Source: RUG13409 sp045616985
GTDB lineage: Bacteria; Bacillota; Clostridia; Peptostreptococcales; Anaerovoracaceae
Direction of reading: 5' to 3'
Assembly (NCBI GenBank): GCA_045616985.1
Contig: JAZLHU010000043.1
Span: 1 to 23,656 of the forward strand
DNA length: 23,656 nucleotides
Shown here in pieces: positions 15,790 through 22,479 of this stretch. The number at the start of each line of letters is the position of its first letter. Within the stretch, counting starts at the first letter, position 1. The notes under the pieces are model-generated. The model searched no databases. It had not been told where the DNA came from and was given only the letters and a program-made list of their open reading frames with translations. The position numbers and the translations under genes were made by a program.

Positions 15790-15815
15790 TTGTCCGGACA
15801 ATAAAATTTTTATTG
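15790..15815. repeat. Two overlapping palindromes between recA and the rplU promoter
   Basis: TTGTCCGGACAA (15790-15801) is a perfect 12-bp palindrome. CAATAAAATTTTTATTG (15799-15815) is an 8-bp inverted repeat around one base, and it shares bases with the first and with the -35 hexamer of the rplU promoter. It may act as an operator or as a weak terminator for recA; neither is certain, since the stem is short for a terminator. Confidence 0.45.
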
Positions 15816-15841
15816 ACAAATATATACGAAATACATATAAT
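15813..15841 (+). promoter_or_regulatory. Consensus SigA promoter of rplU-rpmA
   Basis: TTGACA (15813-15818), exactly 17 bases, then TATAAT (15836-15841): a perfect match to the vegetative consensus, as expected for ribosomal protein genes. Predicted transcription start is near 15848. Confidence 0.92.
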
Positions 15842-15847
15842 ATCAGC

Positions 15848-15927
15848 GTTGCCGCTCTAAGTGGGTATTTTGAAGTGTTGTAAAACCACCCGCACAGGCG
15901 AGCCCGTATTATAGGAGGAAAACGAAA
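15848..15927 (+). ncRNA. Ribosomal protein L21 leader RNA
   Basis: The 80-nt 5' UTR of rplU folds into nested helices: GGGT (15863-15866) with ACCC (15888-15891), continued by TTTT (15868-15871) with AAAA (15882-15885), enclosed by GCTC (15854-15857) with GAGC (15900-15903). Position and shape fit the L21 leader family of Bacillota, thought to let L21 repress its own operon. AGGAGG (15913-15918) follows the closing helix. Confidence 0.7.
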
Positions 15928-16278
15928 ATGTATGCAGTAATTGAGACAGGCGGAAAGCAGTATCGCGTACAAGAAGGCGATACGATCTCCGTAGAAAAGC
16001 TCAACGAAGAGGTCGGTAAGGCAGTTACCATCAAGGAAGTTCTTGTTATAGGCAAGAACAACGAAACACTTATTGGTGCACCGTATGTAGACGGAGCAAG
16101 CGTTAAGGCAGAAGTTGTTGAAAACGGAAAAGCACCAAAGGTTGTTATTTACAAATACAAGGCAAAAAAGGACTCTAAGAAGAAGCAGGGTCACAGACAG
16201 CCATTCACAAAGCTTCTGATCAAGCAGGTTTCCGTAAAGGCAGCTAAGAAAGCTGAAGAAGCACCTGCAGAAGCATAA
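15928..16278 (+). CDS. rplU: 50S ribosomal protein L21
   Basis: Large-subunit protein that binds 23S rRNA domain V/II near L20. The family start MYAVIETGGKQYRVQEGD and the KRYKAKK.SKKKQGHRQ-like segment (YKAKKDSKKKQGHRQPFTKL, residues 72-91) are clear. Length 116 includes a short Lys/Ala/Glu C-terminal extension (KAAKKAEEAPAEA). It has a strong AGGAGG ribosome site and a leader RNA. The next gene, rpmA, begins 21 nt later with no prp (ysxB) gene between. Confidence 0.98.
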   Translation: MYAVIETGGKQYRVQEGDTISVEKLNEEVGKAVTIKEVLVIGKNNETLIGAPYVDGASVKAEVVENGKAPKVVIYKYKAKKDSKKKQGHRQPFTKLLIKQVSVKAAKKAEEAPAEA

Positions 16279-16299
16279 TCGTTCAAGGAGGTATTAAGC

Positions 16300-16560
16300 A
16301 TGGCAAGTAAAAAGGGTGTAGGTAGTTCCAAGAACGGCCGCGAGTCAGAATCCAAAAGACTCGGTTTAAAGAAAGCTGACGGACAGTTTGCTAGCGCAGG
16401 TTCGATCCTTGTAAGACAGAGAGGAACAAAGTTCCACCCCGGCAATAACGTTGGTATTGGCGGCGATGACACGCTCTTTGCAAAGGTTGATGGTGTTGTT
16501 AAGTACGAAAGAAAAGACAAGACCAGAAAACAGGTTAGTGTATATCCAGAAGAAGCTTAA
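16300..16560 (+). CDS. rpmA: 50S ribosomal protein L27, lacking the usual Bacillota N-terminal extension
   Basis: L27 sits at the peptidyl transferase centre, its N-terminus reaching the tRNA CCA ends. The protein (86 residues) starts MASKKGVGSSKNGRESESKR and continues with the standard GSILVRQRGTKFHPG and GGDDTLFAKVDGVV. Most Bacillota encode about nine extra N-terminal residues ending in QFF, which protease Prp removes to leave A-S/H-KKG. Here the gene encodes that mature end directly after Met. The codons between the L21 stop and this ATG read SFKEVLS with no start and no QFF motif. AAGGAGG precedes the ATG at good spacing. Confidence 0.97.
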   Translation: MASKKGVGSSKNGRESESKRLGLKKADGQFASAGSILVRQRGTKFHPGNNVGIGGDDTLFAKVDGVVKYERKDKTRKQVSVYPEEA

Positions 16561-16564
16561 TTTT

Positions 16565-16601
16565 TTAAGGCCCCCGGTTGATAGCCAGGGGCTTAATTTT
16601 T
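16565..16601 (+). terminator. Intrinsic terminator after rpmA
   Basis: TTAAGGCCCCCGG (16565-16577) pairs with GCCAGGGGCTTAA (16584-16596) with a small internal loop and a one-base bulge, followed by TTTTT (16597-16601). It ends six bases before the obgE start codon. Confidence 0.88.
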
Positions 16602-16607
16602 GATTAT

Positions 16608-17888
16608 ATGTTTATAGATAAAGCACAAATTACAGTTATATCCGGCAAAGGCGGAAACGGAAGCGTTTCTTTTCGCAGAGAGCCGTATGTTCCTCAGGGT
16701 GGTCCTGATGGTGGTAACGGCGGAAAAGGCGGGAGTGTAATCCTTCAGGCTGACGAAAATTTAAGAACACTTATGGATTTTCGTTATAAAAGAAAATATG
16801 AAGCCCAGCCCGGAGAGGACGGAAGAGGTAAACAGCAATACGGAAAAGACGGAGAAGACCTTATTATTAAGGTTCCCGTAGGTACTGTTGTCAAAGATGT
16901 GAAGTCCGGAGCTATTATGGCCGATCTTAAAGAAAACGGTCAGTCTTGCATTGCAGCAAAAGGCGGTAAGGGCGGTAAGGGAAATGTTTTCTTTAAGAAT
17001 TCGGTAAGGCAAGCCCCAAACTTTGCCGAAAGCGGTGGTTTTGCCGTTGAGAGGGTTGTCGAACTTGAGCTTAAGCTTATAGCCGATGTCGGACTTGTGG
17101 GATATCCTAACGTTGGAAAGTCAACACTTCTTTCAGTATCAACAAGCGCACATCCTAAAATTGCAAATTATCACTTTACTACTATTACACCCAATCTTGG
17201 TGTTGTTCAAATGTACGACAGTTCATTTGTAATGGCTGATATCCCGGGGCTTATTGAAGGTGCTTCGGAAGGTCAGGGGCTGGGACTTGATTTTCTTAAG
17301 CATATTGAAAGAACGAGAGTGCTTATTCATATAGTTGATGCTTCCGGATCCGAAGGCAGAGATCCTATTGAGGATTTTGATACGATAAATCTTGAACTTA
17401 AAAACTATTCCGAAAAGCTTTCAAAAAAACCCATGATAGTTGCTGCCAATAAAATGGATATGACATCCGAAGAAAACTATAACAGGTTTAAGGATTATGT
17501 TGAATCTAAAGGATTCAATGTTTATCCGATGAGCGCTCCGATCCACGAAGGGGTTGATGAAGTATTAAAGGCTGCTTATCACGAGCTTGAAAAGCTTTCA
17601 GAAGAACCCGAAGAAGAAATTACAGCATTCTTTGAAAGTACTTCCGTTGAAGATGATCCCGATTACAGAGATATTATCTGTTATGTTGAGGACGGAAGCT
17701 TTCATATTGAAGGAAAGCAACTACGAAAGATATTTGATTCCACTAACTTTAACGATACAGGTTCACTCAGGTATCTTTACAGATATATTGAAGAAAAAGG
17801 GGGAATTGCCCGCTGCTTAGAGCTTGGGCTTGAGGACGGAGATTCCATTTTTGTATTTGACTATGAATTTGAATACTACGAAGAATAA
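16608..17888 (+). CDS. obgE: GTPase Obg/CgtA
   Basis: Essential ribosome-associated GTPase acting in late 50S assembly and (p)ppGpp responses. The glycine-rich Obg domain (1-158; SGKGGNGSVSF, GGPDGGNGGKGG) is followed by the GTPase domain: G1 GYPNVGKST (Lys171), switch I TTITPNLG, G3 DIPGLIEGAS, G4 NKMD and G5 SAPIHEG. The C-terminal OCT domain occupies about 345-420 (TGSLRYLYRYIEEKGG). Length 426 is normal for Bacillota. ATG 16608 gives the family N-terminus MFIDKAQITV; the longer in-frame TTG start at 16578 lies inside the terminator and is rejected. No Shine-Dalgarno site is available: the upstream bases are the terminator T-run and ATTAT. Position after rplU-rpmA is conserved across bacteria. 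Confidence 0.97.
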   Translation: MFIDKAQITVISGKGGNGSVSFRREPYVPQGGPDGGNGGKGGSVILQADENLRTLMDFRYKRKYEAQPGEDGRGKQQYGKDGEDLIIKVPVGTVVKDVKSGAIMADLKENGQSCIAAKGGKGGKGNVFFKNSVRQAPNFAESGGFAVERVVELELKLIADVGLVGYPNVGKSTLLSVSTSAHPKIANYHFTTITPNLGVVQMYDSSFVMADIPGLIEGASEGQGLGLDFLKHIERTRVLIHIVDASGSEGRDPIEDFDTINLELKNYSEKLSKKPMIVAANKMDMTSEENYNRFKDYVESKGFNVYPMSAPIHEGVDEVLKAAYHELEKLSEEPEEEITAFFESTSVEDDPDYRDIICYVEDGSFHIEGKQLRKIFDSTNFNDTGSLRYLYRYIEEKGGIARCLELGLEDGDSIFVFDYEFEYYEE

Positions 17889-19734
17889 TATCAGCGAAAA
17901 GCTTGAAGGCCTTCTCTTAAATGTAAATAAGCCTGCAAGATATATCGGCACAGAACCGTATATGGTATACAAAAAGGATGGCGAATTTGACGTTCGTTTT
18001 GCTTTTTGTTTTCCTGACACCTATGAAATCGGTATGTCATTTATGGGTCTGGAGCTTTTGTATCATCTGGTTAATAAAACAAAACATACATTTATGGAAA
18101 GAGTCTTCGCACCTGAAAAGGATATGGAGGATGCAATGAAAAAAGCGGAGCTTCCTCTTTTCACATTGGAAAGCAAAACTGCTGTCAGAGATTGTGATAT
18201 TGCAGGCTTTACCCTTCAATACGAGCTTTCTTACACAAATGTTTTGAATATGCTTAAGCTTGCGGGAATTCCTTTGTATTCTAAAGACAGGGACGATTCC
18301 TATCCGCTGATCGTTGCAGGTGGCCCATGTGCCTTTAATGCAGAGCCGCTTGCTGATTTTTTTGATGCAATCATGGTTGGTGATGGTGAAGAAGTGCTTC
18401 CCGAGCTTTGCAGAAGAGTTGCTGAAGGAAAGAAAAAAAAATATACAAAGCTTACAATTCTTGAAGATCTTACAGGAATGCAGGGAGTATATATCCCGTC
18501 TTTTTACGAACCTGTTTATGAAGACGGAAAATTTATAAAGTACAAGAAACTTAACATCAAGGCTCCGGATCGGGTTTTAAGGTCGTTTTTAGACGACTTG
18601 AATACTGTTGATTACCCATCCTGCAACATTGTTCCGCTTATTGAAGTTGTTCATGACAGGTCGGTTGTTGAAGTTTTCAGAGGCTGCACAAGAGGCTGCA
18701 GATTCTGTCAGGCCGGCATGATATACAGACCGGTAAGAGAGCGTGATAAGGATACAAATATACGGATCGCAAAGGAAAAGCTTGAGTATACGGGAAATAA
18801 CGAGCTTTCTTTGCTTTCTCTTTCCACATCTGATTACACACAATTCAAACCGCTTGTAAACGAGCTTTTGGATTACTGTGAATCAAAAAAGGTTGCAATT
18901 TCACTTCCATCTCTTAGAATGGATAATTTTGCATTTGAGATTCTGGATAGAATCCAGGGCGTTAGAAAAACAGGTCTTACTTTTGCTGCTGAAGCGGGCA
19001 CTCAGAGATTGAGAGATGTAATAAATAAGAATATTACGGAAGAAGATATTCTTACTGCTCTTGATAAGGCAATCGATCTTGGCTGGAATTCCGTTAAGCT
19101 TTATTTTATGATAGGTCTTCCGACTGAAACTGACGAAGATCTTAAAGGCATAGCAGATCTTACACAAAAAATTTTAGATTTGGCAAAAGAAAAGAACGGC
19201 GGAAAAAGAGGTCGTTTTAATGTTTCCGTAAGCATCTCAAATTTTGTACCGAAACCATTTACTCCGTTTGAATGGTGCGGACAAAATACCGAAGAAGAAT
19301 TTACACGAAAGCATTATTTTCTCAAGGATTTATTCAAGGGCATTAAGGGTGCCGTTCTTCATTATCACGGAAGTTATCAGAGCAGACTTGAAGGCGTTTT
19401 TGCAAGAGGGGACAGAAGACTCTGCAAAACGCTTGAAATTGCAAGTAAGCTCGGATGCAGTTTTGATGCATGGACAGAGGGCTTTAAGGAAGACCTTTGG
19501 AGAAAGGCTTTAGAGCTAAGCGGTATAGATGATAATTACTTTGCTCTTTCGGATCTGGATCCGGCTGACGATCAGCCCTGGGAGATTATAGACAGCGGTA
19601 TTTCAAAACAGTTCCTTCTTTCCGAATGGAATAAGGCAAAGCAAGCATCTGTTACAAAAGACTGCAGATGCGGCTGCAACGGATGCGGTATCAACAAATA
19701 TACCGATTGTAAATGCGGAGGTATCTATGAATAG
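17863..19734 (+). CDS. Radical SAM protein with B12-binding-like N-terminus (TIGR03960 type)
   Basis: Uncharacterised radical SAM enzyme of the family that pairs with DUF2344. The N-terminal half (about 1-240) resembles a cobalamin-binding fold (RFAFCFPDTYEIGMSFMGLE; VAGGPCAFNAEPLADFFD; GDGEEVLPEL) but the His-containing DXHXXG cofactor motif is not seen. The radical SAM core has CX3CX2C at Cys275/279/282 (RGCTRGCRFCQAG) and downstream FAAEAGTQRLRDVINK and YFMIGLPTETDED. The C-terminal end carries six cysteines in 18 residues (601, 603, 605, 608, 616, 618), richer than the usual DCR-G-C-CG tail and able to hold a metal or Fe-S cluster. The ATG at 17863 overlaps obgE by 26 nt with no clear ribosome site nearby; the start is uncertain. 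About 623 residues. Substrate unknown. Confidence 0.88.
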   Translation: MNLNTTKNNISEKLEGLLLNVNKPARYIGTEPYMVYKKDGEFDVRFAFCFPDTYEIGMSFMGLELLYHLVNKTKHTFMERVFAPEKDMEDAMKKAELPLFTLESKTAVRDCDIAGFTLQYELSYTNVLNMLKLAGIPLYSKDRDDSYPLIVAGGPCAFNAEPLADFFDAIMVGDGEEVLPELCRRVAEGKKKKYTKLTILEDLTGMQGVYIPSFYEPVYEDGKFIKYKKLNIKAPDRVLRSFLDDLNTVDYPSCNIVPLIEVVHDRSVVEVFRGCTRGCRFCQAGMIYRPVRERDKDTNIRIAKEKLEYTGNNELSLLSLSTSDYTQFKPLVNELLDYCESKKVAISLPSLRMDNFAFEILDRIQGVRKTGLTFAAEAGTQRLRDVINKNITEEDILTALDKAIDLGWNSVKLYFMIGLPTETDEDLKGIADLTQKILDLAKEKNGGKRGRFNVSVSISNFVPKPFTPFEWCGQNTEEEFTRKHYFLKDLFKGIKGAVLHYHGSYQSRLEGVFARGDRRLCKTLEIASKLGCSFDAWTEGFKEDLWRKALELSGIDDNYFALSDLDPADDQPWEIIDSGISKQFLLSEWNKAKQASVTKDCRCGCNGCGINKYTDCKCGGIYE

Positions 19735-20368
19735 ATATCTTTTGACCTTCTATAAAAAAGATAATATGAGATTTATTTCTCATCTTGATTTGCAAAGACT
19801 TTTCCAGCGCGCAATTAAGAGGGGAGATGTTCATGTTGCATATTCAAACGGTTTTAATCCGCACGAACTAATTAATATTGTTTCTCCGCTTTCTTTGGGA
19901 TTTGAAGGTCTTGCCGAATTCCTTGAAATTGATACATTAATTCCATACGAATTTAATGATTTAATTGAGAGAATGAATCTGGCTATGCCAAACGGTATTA
20001 AGTTTATTTCATGCGAAGAACTTGAGCGCAAAAATCAAAGCACTTCATGCCCAACGATTTCAGCTGTTTATACAGTGGTTTTTAACGACAAAGAAATTGT
20101 AAAAAATATTGATCTGCAATCCTTCTTAAAACAAGACGAGATCATAATAAAGAAGAAAGACAAGAAGACCGGGACTTTAGTTGATAAAAATGTAAAAGAC
20201 AGAATATATAATATATCCAGGATGGATGACGGATTTGCAATGGAACTTGCTTGTGCTTCTAATTTCAGTTTAAATCCCGTAAATTTACTTTCAAGTCTGT
20301 TTACATTCAGCGGACTGGAGTTTGCTCAATCCATGTGCAAGATCTGCAGAACAAGGATAAACAGATAA
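19727..20368 (+). CDS. DUF2344 / TIGR03936 family protein, partner of the radical SAM protein
   Basis: Function unknown. The family hallmark is the N-terminus RFISHLDLQRLFQRAIKRGDVHVAYSNGFNPHELI (residues 15-49), followed by SPLSLGFEGLAEFLEID and PNGIKF. In other genomes this domain is either fused to or adjacent to the TIGR03960 radical SAM protein, so the two probably act as one enzyme, the DUF2344 part perhaps binding the RNA or protein substrate; that role is inference. At 213 residues it is normal. GGAGGT (19717-19722), lying inside the Cys-rich tail codons of the upstream gene, precedes the ATG, and the two genes overlap by 8 nt, indicating tight co-translation. Confidence 0.88.
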   Translation: MNRYLLTFYKKDNMRFISHLDLQRLFQRAIKRGDVHVAYSNGFNPHELINIVSPLSLGFEGLAEFLEIDTLIPYEFNDLIERMNLAMPNGIKFISCEELERKNQSTSCPTISAVYTVVFNDKEIVKNIDLQSFLKQDEIIIKKKDKKTGTLVDKNVKDRIYNISRMDDGFAMELACASNFSLNPVNLLSSLFTFSGLEFAQSMCKICRTRINR

Positions 20369-20369
20369 T

Positions 20370-21659
20370 ATGTCCGGTAAATATATTTATACTGCTAAAT
20401 TTAAAAATATTGTTATTTGGGCAATTACTGTAATTGTCTCAATTCTTTTCATTACAATCGGACATAATATTGTTTCAGAGGATTTGGACATTTTAAACCT
20501 TCAGCAGGACACGGTAAAGGCTAAGGTAGTTGAGCTTACGGATTATATTGCCGATTCTTACGAAGCCGGTGTTGTATATGAAAATTACACACAGCTTTTT
20601 AAAGCTGAAATAACGAGCGGAAATCAAAAAGGTGAAATTGTTATTGCAGAACAAACAACAGACAATTATACAAATATGAATGAAACGCCAATAAAGGTTG
20701 GTGACAAAGTTATTCTTTATCATATGTTTGATTCAGGCGAAGCAAGCGATTGGGTTTTCGGCAGTTATGCAAGATTTGACTATATGGCGGTATTCGGAGT
20801 AATTTTTCTTGTTTTGCTTATTATCTTTGGACGCATGAAAGGCGTAAATACCATTATTTCACTTGGTTTTACATGTTTGGCTGTTTTTGCTGTCTTTGTG
20901 CCATCTGTTCTTGCGGGATATAACATATATCTTATGACAGGAATAACTTGTATATACACAATTGTTATGACTTTGCTTCTTACAAACGGAGCAAGCGAAA
21001 AGTCGTTCACAACAATTCTTGGTTGCATATTTGGTGTAGCTGTTGCTGCGATTTTATCAGTTTTATTTGATAAAATCATGCATCTTACCGGCATGCTTGA
21101 TGAACATACTGTTTATCTTCAGTATCTTGGCGGAGAAAAAGGTATAGATCTTCGTGCTTTGGTATTTGCAATGATAGTAATTGGTGCCATGGGTGCCGTA
21201 ATGGACGTTGCAATGGATATATCTTCTTCACTATATGAAATTCACAGGCATGCAAGTCAAATAAGCTTTAAAGAACTCTTTTTGTCCGGAATAAGAATCG
21301 GAAGAGATGTTATGGGAACCATGGCAAATACACTTGTATTGGCGTATATCGGATCTTCACTTTGCTCTGTGCTTTTACTTATAACTTATTCGTCTTCATT
21401 ACTTGAACTCCTTAACAGAGAAAATATAGTTGTTGAAATAATGCAGTCACTGGTTGGTTCTACAGCCATTCTTCTTACCATTCCTCTTACTTCGATTGTA
21501 TGTGGTATTTTATATACTGATACTGACGGAAGAAGATTCGCTGACAAGAATTTTCAAGATAATAATAAACGAATTGAATCGGAAAAAATTAATCAAAATA
21601 ACAATTACACAGATAAAAAAACATCAGATGGTATTTATTACTATTCCGGTAAAAAATAA
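20370..21659 (+). CDS. YibE/F family membrane protein
   Basis: Multi-pass membrane protein of unknown function in the YibE/F-like family. Residues 1-33 hold a first transmembrane helix, 35-125 an extracytoplasmic beta-rich segment (KAKVVELTDYI; EIVIAEQTT; KVGDKVILYH), then about seven hydrophobic helices from 127 to 385. Family signatures GAMGAVMDVAMDISSSLYEI (near 272-291) and the GRDVMGTMANTLVLAYIGSSL helix (near 312-332) are clear. The C-terminal 50 residues are polar, Asn/Lys-rich and likely cytosolic. ATG 20370 lies one base after the DUF2344 stop, with AAGGA 12 bases upstream, so it ends the obgE operon. A terminator follows. Confidence 0.85.
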   Translation: MSGKYIYTAKFKNIVIWAITVIVSILFITIGHNIVSEDLDILNLQQDTVKAKVVELTDYIADSYEAGVVYENYTQLFKAEITSGNQKGEIVIAEQTTDNYTNMNETPIKVGDKVILYHMFDSGEASDWVFGSYARFDYMAVFGVIFLVLLIIFGRMKGVNTIISLGFTCLAVFAVFVPSVLAGYNIYLMTGITCIYTIVMTLLLTNGASEKSFTTILGCIFGVAVAAILSVLFDKIMHLTGMLDEHTVYLQYLGGEKGIDLRALVFAMIVIGAMGAVMDVAMDISSSLYEIHRHASQISFKELFLSGIRIGRDVMGTMANTLVLAYIGSSLCSVLLLITYSSSLLELLNRENIVVEIMQSLVGSTAILLTIPLTSIVCGILYTDTDGRRFADKNFQDNNKRIESEKINQNNNYTDKKTSDGIYYYSGKK

Positions 21660-21685
21660 TATCCGGTAAAGTTGATAAATGTGTG

Positions 21686-21715
21686 AACATCGGTTTCTTT
21701 GCCGATGTTTTTTTT
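21686..21715 (+). terminator. Intrinsic terminator after the YibE/F gene
   Basis: AACATCGG (21686-21693) and CCGATGTT (21702-21709) form a perfect 8-bp stem with an 8-base loop, followed by an uninterrupted T-run to 21715. It closes the obgE-radical SAM-DUF2344-YibE/F transcript. Confidence 0.9.
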
Positions 21716-21736
21716 ATAATATCTCCCTTACATTTA

Positions 21737-21765
21737 TTGACATAATAACAAATTGATGCTATATT
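21737..21765 (+). promoter_or_regulatory. SigA promoter of comEA
   Basis: TTGACA (21737-21742), 17 bases, TATATT (21760-21765). It is near-consensus and lies 23 bp before the first possible comEA ATG. Confidence 0.8.
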
Positions 21766-21788
21766 ATTTCTGTAAGTGCTGTTAATAT

Positions 21789-22229
21789 ATGGTATATGAT
21801 ATGGACGTTAAAAAAATCAAAAATATAATTATTGCATCGGTATGCGTTACAGCTCTTGTATCAAGCGCATTTATTTACCTGAAATCCAACAATAAGGCAA
21901 ATGCTGATGAGTTAATTGTATTTTATGATACAGATAAGGCTGATCCGAATTCTGAAAATAAAATATCATCTCAGGAAGAAGATATCTCTGTTTCAAATCC
22001 CAATTCAGAAACTGAATCTGAAAATCAGAATTCGGAAGGTCTTATTTCATTAAACAACGCAAGTCTTGAAGAGCTTAAAACTTTGCCTAAGATAGGAGAT
22101 ACAAAAGCAAAAGCAATAATCGAATATCGAGAAGCATACGGAGGATTTAAAAGCATTGAAGAGATAACAGAAGTAAAGGGAATAGGACAAGCTACTTTTG
22201 AGCAATTACAAGATAAAATTTGCCTTTAA
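21789..22229 (+). CDS. comEA: ComEA-type helix-hairpin-helix DNA-binding membrane protein, short form
   Basis: Predicted DNA receptor for competence or a related membrane-tethered DNA-binding protein. Residues 10-30 form one transmembrane anchor, 35-80 an acidic Asn/Ser/Glu linker, and 82-146 the ComEA-type paired HhH module (LNNASLEELKTLPKIGDTKA, then GGFKSIEEITEVKGIG). At 146 residues it lacks the roughly 80-residue SLBB-like domain found between anchor and HhH in B. subtilis ComEA (about 205 residues). ATG 21789 or ATG 21801 may be the start; neither has a clear ribosome site. No comEC or comEB is adjacent, so its transport partner must be encoded elsewhere if the system is functional. Confidence 0.85.
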   Translation: MVYDMDVKKIKNIIIASVCVTALVSSAFIYLKSNNKANADELIVFYDTDKADPNSENKISSQEEDISVSNPNSETESENQNSEGLISLNNASLEELKTLPKIGDTKAKAIIEYREAYGGFKSIEEITEVKGIGQATFEQLQDKICL

Positions 22230-22246
22230 GTCAGTTTTGTTATAAA
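22220..22246 (+). promoter_or_regulatory. Weak candidate promoter before the YnzC-family gene
   Basis: TATAAA (22241-22246) preceded by TGT (extended -10), with TTGCCT (22220-22225) at a short 15-base spacing. It overlaps the end of comEA. Read-through from the comEA promoter would also suffice, as no terminator separates them. Confidence 0.35.
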
Positions 22247-22269
22247 CTATCTGTATCAAAGAGGTACTT

Positions 22270-22479
22270 ATGCTTAAAGATACAGAACTGGCAAGGATTA
22301 ACGAGCTTGCCGCTATAAAAAAGCAAAGAGAATTAACACCTTCAGAAGCCGCTGAGCAAAAGGTTTTAAGAGAAAAATTTCTTGAAGACTTCCGCGGCAG
22401 ATTCAAGAAGCAGCTTGATAATATTGAAATAGTTGATCCTGATGATCCGAGGCTGAAAAGGAAAGGACTTCCTTCCTGA
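22270..22479 (+). CDS. YnzC/DUF896 family small protein
   Basis: Small cytosolic protein of unknown biochemical role (69 residues, as usual). The family pattern is clear: ARINELAAIKKQRELTPSEA forms the first half of a helical hairpin, AEQKVLREKFLEDFRGRFKKQL the second, then the conserved tail IVDPDDPRL. B. subtilis YnzC, the SOS-linked yneA-yneB-ynzC operon member, is a homologue; here no such neighbours are present. AAGAGGT lies just upstream of the ATG. The stop overlaps the mnmA start as TGATG, suggesting coupled translation. Confidence 0.9.
   Translation: MLKDTELARINELAAIKKQRELTPSEAAEQKVLREKFLEDFRGRFKKQLDNIEIVDPDDPRLKRKGLPS

Noticed and set aside
16578..16607. Longer obgE N-terminus starting at TTG 16578
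   Set aside because: It lies inside the rpmA terminator stem-loop, and Obg proteins begin at MFIDKA.
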